Source: Nemertoderma westbladi | Taxonomy: Eukaryota > Xenacoelomorpha > Nemertodermatida > Nemertodermatidae | Assembly (NCBI GenBank): GCA_032718475.1 | Contig: JAUCBJ010007950.1 | Location: 1-21,547 of the forward strand | Direction: 5' to 3' | DNA: 21,547 bases | In this document: one piece after another, positions 11,201-18,218 of the stretch | How the letters are laid out: each line of letters starts with the position of its first letter | Position numbering within the stretch: position 1 is the first letter of the stretch | The notes under the pieces: generated by a model | Told to the model about the DNA's origin: nothing | Database searches by the model: none | The model's input: only the letters and a program-made list of their open reading frames with translations | Translations under genes and position numbers: made by a program

Positions 11201-14200
11201 AATGTTTATATATCAATCAACGACTTGGCGAAATTTAATAAAATTTGACATGTTATGTTGATGTAAAGGAAAAAAGAAACAATTTTATAATTACAGCTAT
11301 ACATATATATAATATACATTATTTTTTCATTAATAGTTATAAAACGTTGTAAAAAAAGATCTCTAATTAACATGAAATAGTTTAAAACTAATCCGTTGTT
11401 TTTATTTATTGCATGTATTGAAATATAACATAACACAACAACTACTCTACTGTATATAACAAAATAGAAAAATAATATAAAATAAAGATGTTGACTTGAA
11501 TTCAGTGAGGAAGGGGGTTGGACATGGTCACATTTTACACCTTTAAAATGTAACCTGTAACCACATGTAATAAAATGTAACATGTAATATTTATATTTCG
11601 TATTTTGCTTCTTGTAACTGGTGTGATATTATAATGTAGTTTTACTGCAGTACATTACGGTAAAACTTTATTTTATAATGTAGTATAATTTAGTTTTTTG
11701 AAACATTCAATCTTACTGAGTCCCAAAATTGTTAATTCATATATAACGATTAAATTTTCCCAGATATTTGCCACAAAACCCAATGTGGAGCTCTGGCATA
11801 TTGCGTAGTGGTAAATGTCGTTGTCCTGGATGACAGCGGATTCCCGACTGGCGTCGTCGAACCCCAGGGAAAGTGCCGATGTATAGCTGATCCTGGCGAA
11901 ACAGACCTCAGTAAATGTCCAGACCCAGGTAGGTAATATGGTATTAGATTGTACAAAAATTGCCTGGGTTTGTTACTATTAATAATAGAGTTTATAAAGT
12001 TTATACTACCACTACTCAGGTCGAGCGAGCTCGGGACAGTGGAAATGAGATCCTTCCAGGCTTCCCGATTATCTATAGTTGTCACACTTTTGTTCCTCTC
12101 AAGTCCAGTATCCCTTTCAATCTGGTCTATGTAATGAATTTAAAATGAGAATTAATCCCATAAAAACTCAGTTTATGTTTGTGAATGGAACAACCATTGA
12201 CAAAGTCGACATTGGCAGCTCCGATGGTTCAATTATAGTTAAAAATACAGAAACCTATCTATATCTAGGAGCTATTTTCTGACAAGATTCTAATTTAAAA
12301 AGAGCGATCCAGGATCAAATGAAACTCAAGATACCACATGTGTTAAAGTTTACAGTATTTACCCAGCGGAACCCCGATATGCCTTTTCTATGAAGAACCA
12401 ATTTTTTGATGCATCCTTGATCTCCTCTATCTTGTATTCATGCGAATCATGGTTTGGTTCTTCTATCGCTCCTGTTAATAAAGTTTACATGGGATTGGTA
12501 AAACAATTGCTTGGTTTTCGGCGCTCCAGTCCAAATGACGTTTGCTTGATAGAGATCGGGCTACCTAGAATTATTTACAAAGCGAAACAAATACAGAAAA
12601 TGTTTTACCAGACTTTACTGTCTGGAAAGTTGGATGATGACACACCTGTAGCAATTGTTAGTTGATATCGCACGAAGATCAAACTCCCTGTACTACAAAT
12701 ATATCGAAAGTTCTTCCAACACAAACTTTATTCCGACAGGCATTAGTGAAATACAGACTGACATTAGCAATTGCGAATAAAAGGCAAGAAAAACTTTACT
12801 TTACCAGACCTGCAACCCGGCTCTATGTCAAACACCTCTTTACTCAGGTAAACATCTTTCACCTCTACCAGAACATCTTCGCCGAGTATGGACGAGGTTA
12901 AGGGTTGGCAGCCATAATCTTCCTGTCGAGTACCAACGGTGGAAACGAATTCTAATTGCGAATAAAAGGCAACAAAAACTTTATTTTACCAGACCTGCAA
13001 CCCGGATCTATGTCAAACGCCTCTTTACATCGGGTAAACATCTTTCACCTCTACCAGAACATCTTCGCCGAGTATGGACGAGATTGAGGGTTGGCAGCCA
13101 TAATCTTCCTGTCGAGTACCAACGGTGGAAACGAATTCCAAGACTGGAAGGTGTGTGCCCATATGGCTTTAAGGAATCATCAGAGGAACACGTAATTTTA
13201 AGATGCCCATAATAAACTCGTTAAGATCCAATTATTTTGAAATCTTTCCATCCTCTTTAATTGATCTTTTTTCTGTAGATGATCAGAAGACAGTAGCAAC
13301 ATTCATCTTTCGTGTATTAGAGTTCTTCGACAGCCAATACCATATCCACTCTTATCCATTATACATTTAATAATCCGAAATTACAGAGTTTAGAGTTGCA
13401 ATGATTTGATATTTGGTTCTCCCATATTGTTCAGTGTTCATTATATATATATATACTGGTGTCGGTGAACTAGTAATTATGATATTGTGTTTTGTGTATT
13501 CTATTTGACCTTGATTTTCTGTGATGTATATGTATGTATATATTTGTTATTTTGGACTTTATGCCCGGGTATTTGGTCAATAAACTAACTAACTAACTAT
13601 ATATGTTATTGTCCAATGTGTTGGTTGCCAGAAAAGTAGATCTGGTATGACCTCGTCTTTACTTCTCCAGCAGTGCCCACTGAATCTTATCAACCACTGG
13701 GTGGTTGATACAGGTTGTATTGTACCGTTCGGCGTTTGCCATGTGTTGTCTCCAGCTGATGTTTAGGGCTGCCCTTAGTAGTCTTGTGTAGCAACCATCA
13801 ATTCGTTGTTCAAGTGATTTCGTCAGTATCCAGGTCTCACCCCCGTATAAAAGTACATTTTCCACTATGACTCGAAAGAACTTCGTCTTCAGGAACACAA
13901 GGTACTGGAAGTCGTCAACGTTCTGTATTTGATTTTTATCGGTGGTGGTCTGGTCAGCTTCCATTAACATAAAAGTAATGAATTCTGAATTCGGCCTTGG
14001 TAGTATTCATATTTCCAATATTTCCAGTATTCATATTCACATTTCCAACCTCCTAAGCAGCCCTTTCCACTGTGTTCACCATTTCCTCTGTGTTCAGTAG
14101 AAGTCGTTAATTCGTAATAATAATAAGTGATTTGTTGTGGGGTGAGTGACGCGGTGTATTAAATATACAATGTAAATAAGACAATATGATAATGCTCTCC

Positions 14201-17200
14201 ATAGCGAAAAATATCAACCGGCCCTATTGGGGTTCGAACCCGGTACCTAGGTATACAAGCATATATAGTATATATGACATACATACGAAATACCAGATTC
14301 TAATGAAAGTAAAAGTTATATATAGTTTCTGTGCCTTTCTAGCTACTTGCGACTCTGGTATGACCTGCCCCACCAAGTCACGCTGTGTCAAATACTCTGA
14401 TGGATCAGATGTATGTCATTGTGAACTCGGATACATGAAAACCTATGATGGAAAGTGCGCAATGAGAGGTAGGTTGGGGTACTGACACGGTGATACCATT
14501 ATGGTAGGATTGCTGGATTGGGTATGTTAGATTGGGGTAGTGGCGTAGGTACCGGTCTGGTGTAGAAGGTTGGGGTACTGGCACTGGGATACTGGTATGG
14601 TAGGTTGGGGTACTGGCATTGGGATACCGGTACAGTAGGTTGGGGTACTGGCATTGGGATACCGGTACAGTAGGTTGGGGTACTGGCATTGGGATACCAT
14701 TATGGTAGGATTGGGTATGTTAGATTGGGGTAGTGGCGTAAGTACCGGTCTGGTGTAGAAGGTTGGGGTACTGGCACTGGGATACTGGTATGGTAGGTTG
14801 GGGTACTGGCATTGGGATACCGGTACAGTAGGTTGGGGTACTGGCATTGGGATACCGGTACAGTAGGTTGGGGTACTGGCATTGGGATACCATTATGGTA
14901 GGATTGGGTATGTTAGATTGGGGTAGTGGCGTACCAGTCTGGTGTAGTAGGTTGGGTTACTGGCACTGGGATACCAGTATGGTAGGTTGGGGTACTGGCA
15001 TTGGGATACCGGTACAGTAGGTTGGGGTACTGGCACTGGGATACCGGTATAGTAGGTTGGGGTACTGGCATTGGGATACCGGTACAGTAGGTTGGGGTAC
15101 TGGCATTGGGATACCGGTACAGTAGGTTGGGGTACTGACACGGTGATACCATTATGGTAGGATTGGGTATGTTAGATTGGGGTAGTGGCGTAGGTACCGG
15201 TCTGGTGTAGAAGGTTGGGGTACTGGCACTGGGATACTGGTACAGTAGGTTGGGGTACTGGCACTGGGATACCAGTATGGTAGGTTGGGGTACTGGCATT
15301 GGGATACCGGTACAGTAGGTTGGGGTACTGGCACTGGGATACCGGTATAGTAGGTTGGGGTACTGGCATTGGGATACCGGTACAGTAGGTTGGGGTACTG
15401 GCATTGGGATACCGGTAGCGGTACAGTAGGTTGGGGTACTGACACGGTGATACCATTATGGTAGGATTGGGTATGTTAGATTGGGGTAGTGGCGTAGGTA
15501 CCGGTCTGGTGTAGAAGGTTGGGGTACTGGCACTGGGATACTGGTACAGTAGGTTGGGGTACTGGCACTGGGATACCAGTATGGTAGGTTGGGGTACTGG
15601 CATTGGGATACCGGTACAGTAGGTTGGGGTACTGGCATTGGGATACCAGTACGGTAGGTTTGGGTACTGACACTGTGATACCATTATGGTAGGATTGGGT
15701 ATGTTAGATTGGGGTAGTGGCGTAGGTACCGGTCTGGTGTAGAAGGTTGGGGTACTGGCACTGGGATACTGGTATGGTAGGTTGGGGTACTGGCATTGGG
15801 ATACCGGTACAGTAGGTTGGGGTACTGACACTGTGATAGGCCTACCATTACGGTAGGTTTGGGCATGTTAGATTGTTGTAGTGGCATACTGGTCCGGTAT
15901 AGTAGGTTGGGGGTACTGGCATTTGGATACCGGTACAGTAGGTTGGGGTACTGGCACTGGGATACCGGTACAGTAGGTTGGGGTACTGGCACAGTGATAC
16001 CATTACGGTAGGACATTTCGTTTGGGGCAGTGGAGTACAATAACGGTAGGGTGGGGTAGTAGGGTACAGTTACGGTAGTTTGGGTCAGTGGGGTTCTGTG
16101 ATGGAAAGGGTACCAGAGGAGGTACAGAGGTATGATAATTAGGTATATTTTCCCAAACTGGCGAGTTTTAGGTGTTGAAACAATTTTACTTCCAGCTATG
16201 GAGTCTCCAGTTTCAGTTTCAACATCAGACATACCAAATTACTAATATATACAGCTGTACAAAATAAAAATAAATAGGCCTATCGGCCCTATCCTATATA
16301 TTTGAAAATCAAAGGCAAATAGGTACCACAGTACTTACTGCATGCTGTGACTGACTGATATATGAAATTAACCTAATACATTATTTGAATTTCCCCCTTT
16401 ACCTCATTCTCGCTACACCAATAGGATAATGTGGAATGTGGAATTTCTAATTTTTACAACAGATAGTGACTGAGACTACTAATAGGAATAGCAGTGTATT
16501 GGAAATATAAATTATATTACTGAGAAATTATTGTTGCGGGTATTTATATGTGCTAATTATATAATACTGAAAAATAGGGTGTATTCAAATTGTAAATCAC
16601 CTAACTACATAGTGGCTACACATGACTACATAGGGCGGGGCTCTAAATGATGGTCATAATTTTTAGTGCAGATATTATTAATAGGCATAAAAATACAGCC
16701 CAGACAAGTGAATTTTCGAAGATTTTGAAAAGTGATTCACCCTAATGCTGCACCTGCAGAGGTGGCAATTCTATTGGTGATGGTGTGAGGGATGGGATTA
16801 ATTACATAATGTTCCATTTACTTATAGACCCATGTGAGTATCACCCATGTGCTAATTATACTCACTGCATAGCTGAGGGGCCTTGGAAACACAGATGCGA
16901 GTGCAACAAGGGATACATATCGGCGGAAGGAGCTTTAGCCTGTCGGCTACCAGGTCAGTAAAATTCCTCTTATAATAGTTTTTATGTCAAAAGTGATATT
17001 TATATTTTAGTGGGTTTATTAGAATCTCAGCGCATTTCATGAAATTGGAAAAATCCGCGAATGTATATACTAATATATATATTATTTCACCAAATTTATT
17101 TCCTATGAAATATGTGTTGGATTTTGAATAATATCGCTTGACACTAGACCTATATTGGCCCAACTATTTGGGAATTCTAGCGCGAATTCTAGCGGGAAAT

Positions 17201-17382
17201 CTATAATATACAAACTAACTATGGACTACTCGATAGATGTAACTAATTGATTATTTCAGACCCGTGCCACCAAGTGTTGTGTTCCGCGGATTCCCGTTGC
17301 GTTGCATTGAGTCTCGATGAATACCGATGCCAATGCAACATTGGATTCTTCAGAAACTCACAGGACGAATGTGAAGAGCAAA
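5118..17382 (+). CDS. Multi-EGF-domain extracellular protein, partial gene (11 exons)
   Basis: A split gene joined from 5118-5243, 5688-5813, 6635-6760, 6954-7076, 8682-8813, 9960-10085, 10890-11021, 11764-11928, 14343-14468, 16828-16953 and 17260-17382 (1431 nt, 477 codons). Every exon starts and ends in phase 1 and encodes one EGF-like domain of 41-55 residues with the C-x4-8-C-x4-5-C-xn-C-x-C-xn-C pattern. Domains usually start at an aspartate codon split by the intron, (D)-P/S-C. Most repeats lack the calcium-binding EGF consensus. EGF tandems of this type occur in secreted or cell-surface proteins and act in adhesion, matrix or ligand binding. No signal peptide, transmembrane segment or other domain is in view, so the function and the protein's name are unknown. 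Because all exons are symmetric, any one can be skipped without a frameshift. Introns range from 193 to 2414 nt and hold most of the window's repeats. The gene continues beyond both ends of the visible exons. Confidence 0.85.
5291..5358 (-). repeat. SINE-like piece, copy 1
   Basis: A 68-bp segment about 91% identical to 14185-14252. On the - strand it contains GGTTCGAGCCCC, close to the Pol III box B consensus, after TACCG. It lies in the intron after EGF exon 1. Presumably part of a tRNA-derived SINE; the full element is not delimited. Confidence 0.55.
5359..5687. other. Rest of the intron after EGF exon 1
   Basis: No coding signal that I trust. Contains a TG microsatellite-like GTGTGTGTGT at 5385-5394 and ends in the acceptor of exon 2. 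Confidence 0.5.
5688..5813 (+). CDS. EGF exon 2
   Basis: 126 nt, phase 1-1, acceptor TTTTTTAG, donor GTAATG. Six cysteines; the first loop is longer than usual (CRTPTNVEC), then CNANSHC, CVC and a final C before VPS. The split first codon joins C to AC and gives histidine rather than the aspartate seen at most repeats. Confidence 0.85.
5814..6634. other. Intron after EGF exon 2, no recognised content
   Basis: 821 nt. The block at about 6040-6450 is more GC-rich and less simple than the rest of the intron and could be a decayed transposon, but no domain or terminal repeat is visible. 6470-6560 is AT-rich. Confidence 0.45.
6635..6760 (+). CDS. EGF exon 3
   Basis: 126 nt, phase 1-1, acceptor AAAG, donor GTAAGT. 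A canonical six-cysteine EGF: DPCDEITCGHNSHC, then CECDDGYW with the usual Gly-aromatic pair, and a final C. Acidic and histidine-rich. Confidence 0.88.
6954..7076 (+). CDS. EGF exon 4, seven cysteines
   Basis: 123 nt, phase 1-1, acceptor CAG, donor GTAAGA. Carries the six EGF cysteines (DC, WC, HC, EC-V-C ... HC) plus an extra one in the last loop (NEGFACDRDGHC). The split first codon gives threonine. An unpaired cysteine could form an inter-domain or inter-chain bond; this is inference. Confidence 0.85.
7077..8681. other. Intron after EGF exon 4
   Basis: 1605 nt, mostly AT-rich. Apart from a short reverse-transcriptase-like remnant near 7718-7879, nothing is recognised. A reading frame on the - strand at 8208-8432 shows no domain and looks like chance. 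Confidence 0.5.
7718..7879 (+). pseudogene. Decayed LINE reverse-transcriptase remnant (possible)
   Basis: An open stretch starting FADDVKAFAS, followed after some residues by LNCRQAL. This resembles the FADD catalytic box and the following helix of Jockey/CR1/I-type LINE reverse transcriptases. It ends at a TAA at 7877-7879, and the preceding sequence is broken by a stop. Short and degenerate, so this could be coincidence. Confidence 0.35.
8682..8813 (+). CDS. EGF exon 5, with GC splice donor
   Basis: 132 nt, phase 1-1, acceptor GCAG. The donor reads AGAG|GCAAGT, the classic form of a GC-AG intron; the nearest GT would leave the wrong phase. Six cysteines, with two closely spaced C-D-C after an arginine pair. 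The C5-C6 loop lacks the usual Gly-aromatic pair. The split first codon gives tyrosine. Confidence 0.82.
8896..9313 (+). repeat. 34-bp minisatellite, about 12 units
   Basis: Tandem units of TGTTTTACGTGTGTCCTACG plus CGTGTTTCTTACCG (34 bp), highly uniform. The main variants are TTACCG/TTATCG/TTACCA, GCGTG/GCGTC and a final degenerate unit (CTCCGAGTG). It lies in the GC-AG intron after EGF exon 5. Since 34 is not a multiple of 3 and the unit lacks stops, all three + frames are open for over 400 nt. These frames are not genes. Confidence 0.93.
9314..9959. other. Rest of the intron after EGF exon 5
   Basis: No gene recognised. 9420-9540 is rich in GTAC/TACCAG/ACCGGT motifs loosely like the 35-bp array further right. 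Open frames on both strands here show no domain. Confidence 0.5.
9960..10085 (+). CDS. EGF exon 6
   Basis: 126 nt, phase 1-1, acceptor TTTTAG, donor GTAAGT. Canonical six-cysteine EGF: DSCISAFCPEHSHC, then CVCEPGFN with the Gly-Phe turn, and a final C before IPA. Confidence 0.88.
10086..10889. other. Intron after EGF exon 6, nothing recognised
   Basis: 804 nt of AT-rich sequence without coding, RNA or transposon signals that I can identify. Confidence 0.55.
10890..11021 (+). CDS. EGF exon 7
   Basis: 132 nt, phase 1-1, acceptor TAATTAAG without a strong pyrimidine tract, donor GTTAGT. Six cysteines: DSCDGIVCQIVDAVC, then CVCKDGFKF and a final C. The acceptor is the weakest of the set, but phase and domain fit well. 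Confidence 0.84.
11022..11763. other. Intron after EGF exon 7, nothing recognised
   Basis: 742 nt, AT-rich. A short CTGT microsatellite (about 11169-11190) is the only structured piece. The - strand frame at 11206-11583 is hydrophobic and low-complexity and has no domain. Confidence 0.5.
11764..11928 (+). CDS. EGF exon 8, with enlarged C3-C4 loop
   Basis: 165 nt, phase 1-1, acceptor TTTTCCCAG, donor GTAGGT. Six cysteines, but 23 residues lie between C3 and C4 (valine-rich, then DDSGFPTG), about twice the length in its neighbours. The final loop (IADPGETDLSK) has no aromatic after the glycine. It is the longest and most divergent repeat. Confidence 0.82.
12004..12133 (-). mobile_element. C-terminal end of a - strand LINE ORF
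   Basis: Read on the - strand from 12133, the sequence encodes YIDQIERDTGLERNKS and then DNREAWKDLIS. This is the typical last part of a LINE polyprotein, where an aspartate-rich helix is followed by DREgWR-L. It is cut at 12133 by the + strand LINE that follows. The upstream part of the same type of ORF lies at 13606-13970, on the far side of that insertion, so both are probably one disrupted element. About 40 residues are visible, uninterrupted. Confidence 0.6.
12770..13140 (+). repeat. 185-bp tandem duplication inside the LINE
   Basis: 12770-12954 and 12955-13140 are adjacent direct copies with roughly 93% identity by eye, including one small indel. The duplication falls in the region between reverse transcriptase and the C-terminal zinc-like motif. 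The number of differences suggests it is not very recent. Confidence 0.9.
13371..13601 (+). other. 3' untranslated tail of the + strand LINE
   Basis: Non-coding, AT-rich, with a TA microsatellite (13443-13454), GTCAATAAA and the terminal AACT repeats. The AATAAA-like hexamer at 13578-13583 precedes the tail. Confidence 0.5.
13606..13970 (-). mobile_element. - strand LINE fragment, reverse-transcriptase end
   Basis: Read on the - strand, it encodes NVDDFQYL, then VENVLLYGGETWILTKSLEQ, GCYTRLLRAALNISWRQH and, after a frameshift near 13660, GHCWRSKDEVIPDLLFWQPT. This order is familiar from the C-terminal part of many LINE polyproteins. Compared with that family, roughly 35-40 residues are missing between DFQYL and the VLLYG motif, near 13898. 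It stops at the + strand LINE insertion and seems to resume at 12133. Dead element. Confidence 0.7.
14185..14252 (-). repeat. SINE-like piece, copy 2
   Basis: Second copy of the 68-bp segment at 5291-5358. On the - strand it has a perfect box B-like GGTTCGAACCCC. It ends about 90 bp before EGF exon 9. Both copies have the same orientation, opposite to the gene. Confidence 0.55.
14343..14468 (+). CDS. EGF exon 9, donor lies at the edge of a minisatellite
   Basis: 126 nt, phase 1-1, acceptor TTTCTAG, donor GAGAG|GTAGGT. Six cysteines: ATCDSGMTC ... C ... CHCELGYM and a final C. The intron's first bases (GTAGGTTGGGGTACTG) are already a unit of the 35-bp array that follows. Reading past the donor gives an in-frame TGA at 14483-14485. 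Confidence 0.85.
14469..16090 (+). repeat. 35-bp minisatellite with higher-order structure
   Basis: Basic unit GTAGGTTGGGGTACTGGCAT plus TGGGATACCGGTACA (35 bp), about 45 unit lengths. A divergent insert, starting at CCATTATGGTAGG and containing ATGTTAGATTGGGG and TACCGGTCTGGTG, recurs at 14496, 14697, 14890, 15149, 15453 and 15681, with degenerate copies at 15845 and 16000. These mark higher-order repeats of about 155-304 bp. The right end decays from about 16010. The array starts exactly at the donor of EGF exon 9. The - strand is open in several frames (MPVPQPTVPVSQCQYP-type peptides) only because the unit lacks stops there. Confidence 0.93.
16091..16827. other. Rest of the intron after EGF exon 9, nothing recognised
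   Basis: AT-rich, no gene or repeat identified beyond the decaying edge of the minisatellite. It ends with the TATAG acceptor of exon 10. Confidence 0.55.
16828..16953 (+). CDS. EGF exon 10
   Basis: 126 nt, phase 1-1, acceptor TTATAG, donor GTCAGT. Canonical EGF: DPCEYHPCANYTHC, then CECNKGYIS and a final C. NYT is a possible N-glycosylation sequon. Confidence 0.88.
17260..17382 (+). CDS. EGF exon 11 (last visible)
   Basis: 123 nt, phase 1-1, acceptor TTTCAG, donor GTAAGT. Canonical EGF: DPCHQVLCSADSRC, then CQCNIGFFRN and a final C before EEQ. It must be followed by another exon. The gypsy element lies downstream, so the gene may continue past it, beyond the window. Confidence 0.87.
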
Positions 17383-17863
17383 GTAAGTTGGAATAAATGG
17401 ATTAATAAATGTCATTATCTTAAATCAGCTGCTTTAACATTGGGTGCGTTGGGTGTGTTGGGTGCGTTGGGTGTGTTGTGCGGGGCAAGTTGTTCAAGTT
17501 TACTGTCCGTATTAATTATCTGCAAATTACTAACGAGCTGAGGAGCCCTCTTCAGGGAGTGAAGTTTCATTATGAATGTTATTGTTAAATTCAACAAAGG
17601 GAGCGTAGACCCAAGAATTTAACAATAACACGTATTATTTATGGCAGTTCATACCATATTTTTCATAATTGTAACCCATTATATAAATTTTTTAACACGT
17701 GTAAACAGTGGAGATGGGGTTCACTATTACCTATTACTAGATTACATGTTTAAGAATATTATAATAATTATTGAATAAGGAAGATTCTATTGAAAAATTA
17801 ATTAATATATTTCTCAAACAATTCTATTTATTTTTTATCCCTTCTAGTGCCACCTTTCAGTCA
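17383..17863. other. Sequence between EGF exon 11 and the gypsy LTR
   Basis: Intron-like. It contains a 9-bp array (GGGTGCGTT/GGGTGTGTT alternating, four units, 17442-17477). A good pyrimidine tract with AG at 17846-17847 lies just before the likely LTR end. No EGF exon is seen. Confidence 0.5.
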
Positions 17864-18205
17864 TGTAAAAAATTACTTAATTATAACATACTGTAAAGTT
17901 AGGGTTACATGACAATAATTTTAATTAGAGTTTGAGCCTGTATTAGATCCAATAATAGAAAATACTAATATCAGTTCACAAAATAATAATAATGATTTTA
18001 TAATTTGTTATTATATATATATATAAACTTGTCAGTCTACTGACTTACAATCATTGAAAGCATACCGGTACTACAGTACTACCAAGCTTCAGTAATTAAC
18101 TTATTCAGTACTGCAGTAGGTGTTAAGCACCAAATCTTAAAAACTAAAAAAAACATTCCCTTTACCGGTATCAAACTGTCCATACACTAATGTGTATCTC
18201 TTACA
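17864..18205 (-). repeat. 3' LTR of the gypsy element
   Basis: On the - strand it begins TGTAAGAGATACACATTAG directly after the pol stop codon and a G-rich polypurine tract. It contains a TA-rich run at about 18014-18026 that may serve as a TATA region. The distal end must finish in CA on the - strand: TTACA ending at 17864 (342 bp) or at 17892 (314 bp) both suit the TGTAA start. The second LTR is outside the window, so the choice is open. Confidence 0.6.
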
Positions 18206-18218
18206 CTACCCCCCCACC
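18206..18218 (-). promoter_or_regulatory. Polypurine tract overlapping the pol stop
   Basis: On the - strand GGTGGGGGGGTAG directly precedes the LTR's TGTAAG. This is the expected primer site for plus-strand DNA synthesis. It also encodes the last residues (VGG) and the TAG stop of pol, so coding sequence and priming site overlap with no untranslated gap. Confidence 0.65.

Larger units (their letters stand above)
12133..13601 (+). mobile_element. 5'-truncated LINE, inserted into another LINE
   Basis: A non-LTR retrotransposon 3' part. It encodes the end of a reverse transcriptase (residues such as RINPIKTQFMFVNG at 12150-12192, then TETYLYLGAIF up to a stop at 12280-12282). Next comes the region with SSILYSCESWFGSS (12420-12461) and, after a frameshift and an internal duplication, a C-x-Y-x-F...EEHVILRCP zinc-like motif at 13160-13208. 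The C-terminal peptide continues in another frame to a TAA at 13368-13370. The 3' end is a short AACT repeat (13584-13600), as in many LINEs. Several stops and shifts show that it is dead. TATGT flanks both ends (12128-12132 and 13602-13606) and may be the target-site duplication. The clade was not assigned. Confidence 0.72.

Noticed and set aside
14405-16232. Many long open frames on the - strand encoding proline/tyrosine-rich repeats (MPVPQPTVPVSQCQYP-like)
   Set aside because: They are translations of the 35-bp minisatellite. Several frames are open at once because the unit lacks stops on that strand, and the reading shifts through the same peptides with a 105-bp cycle. No independent coding evidence.
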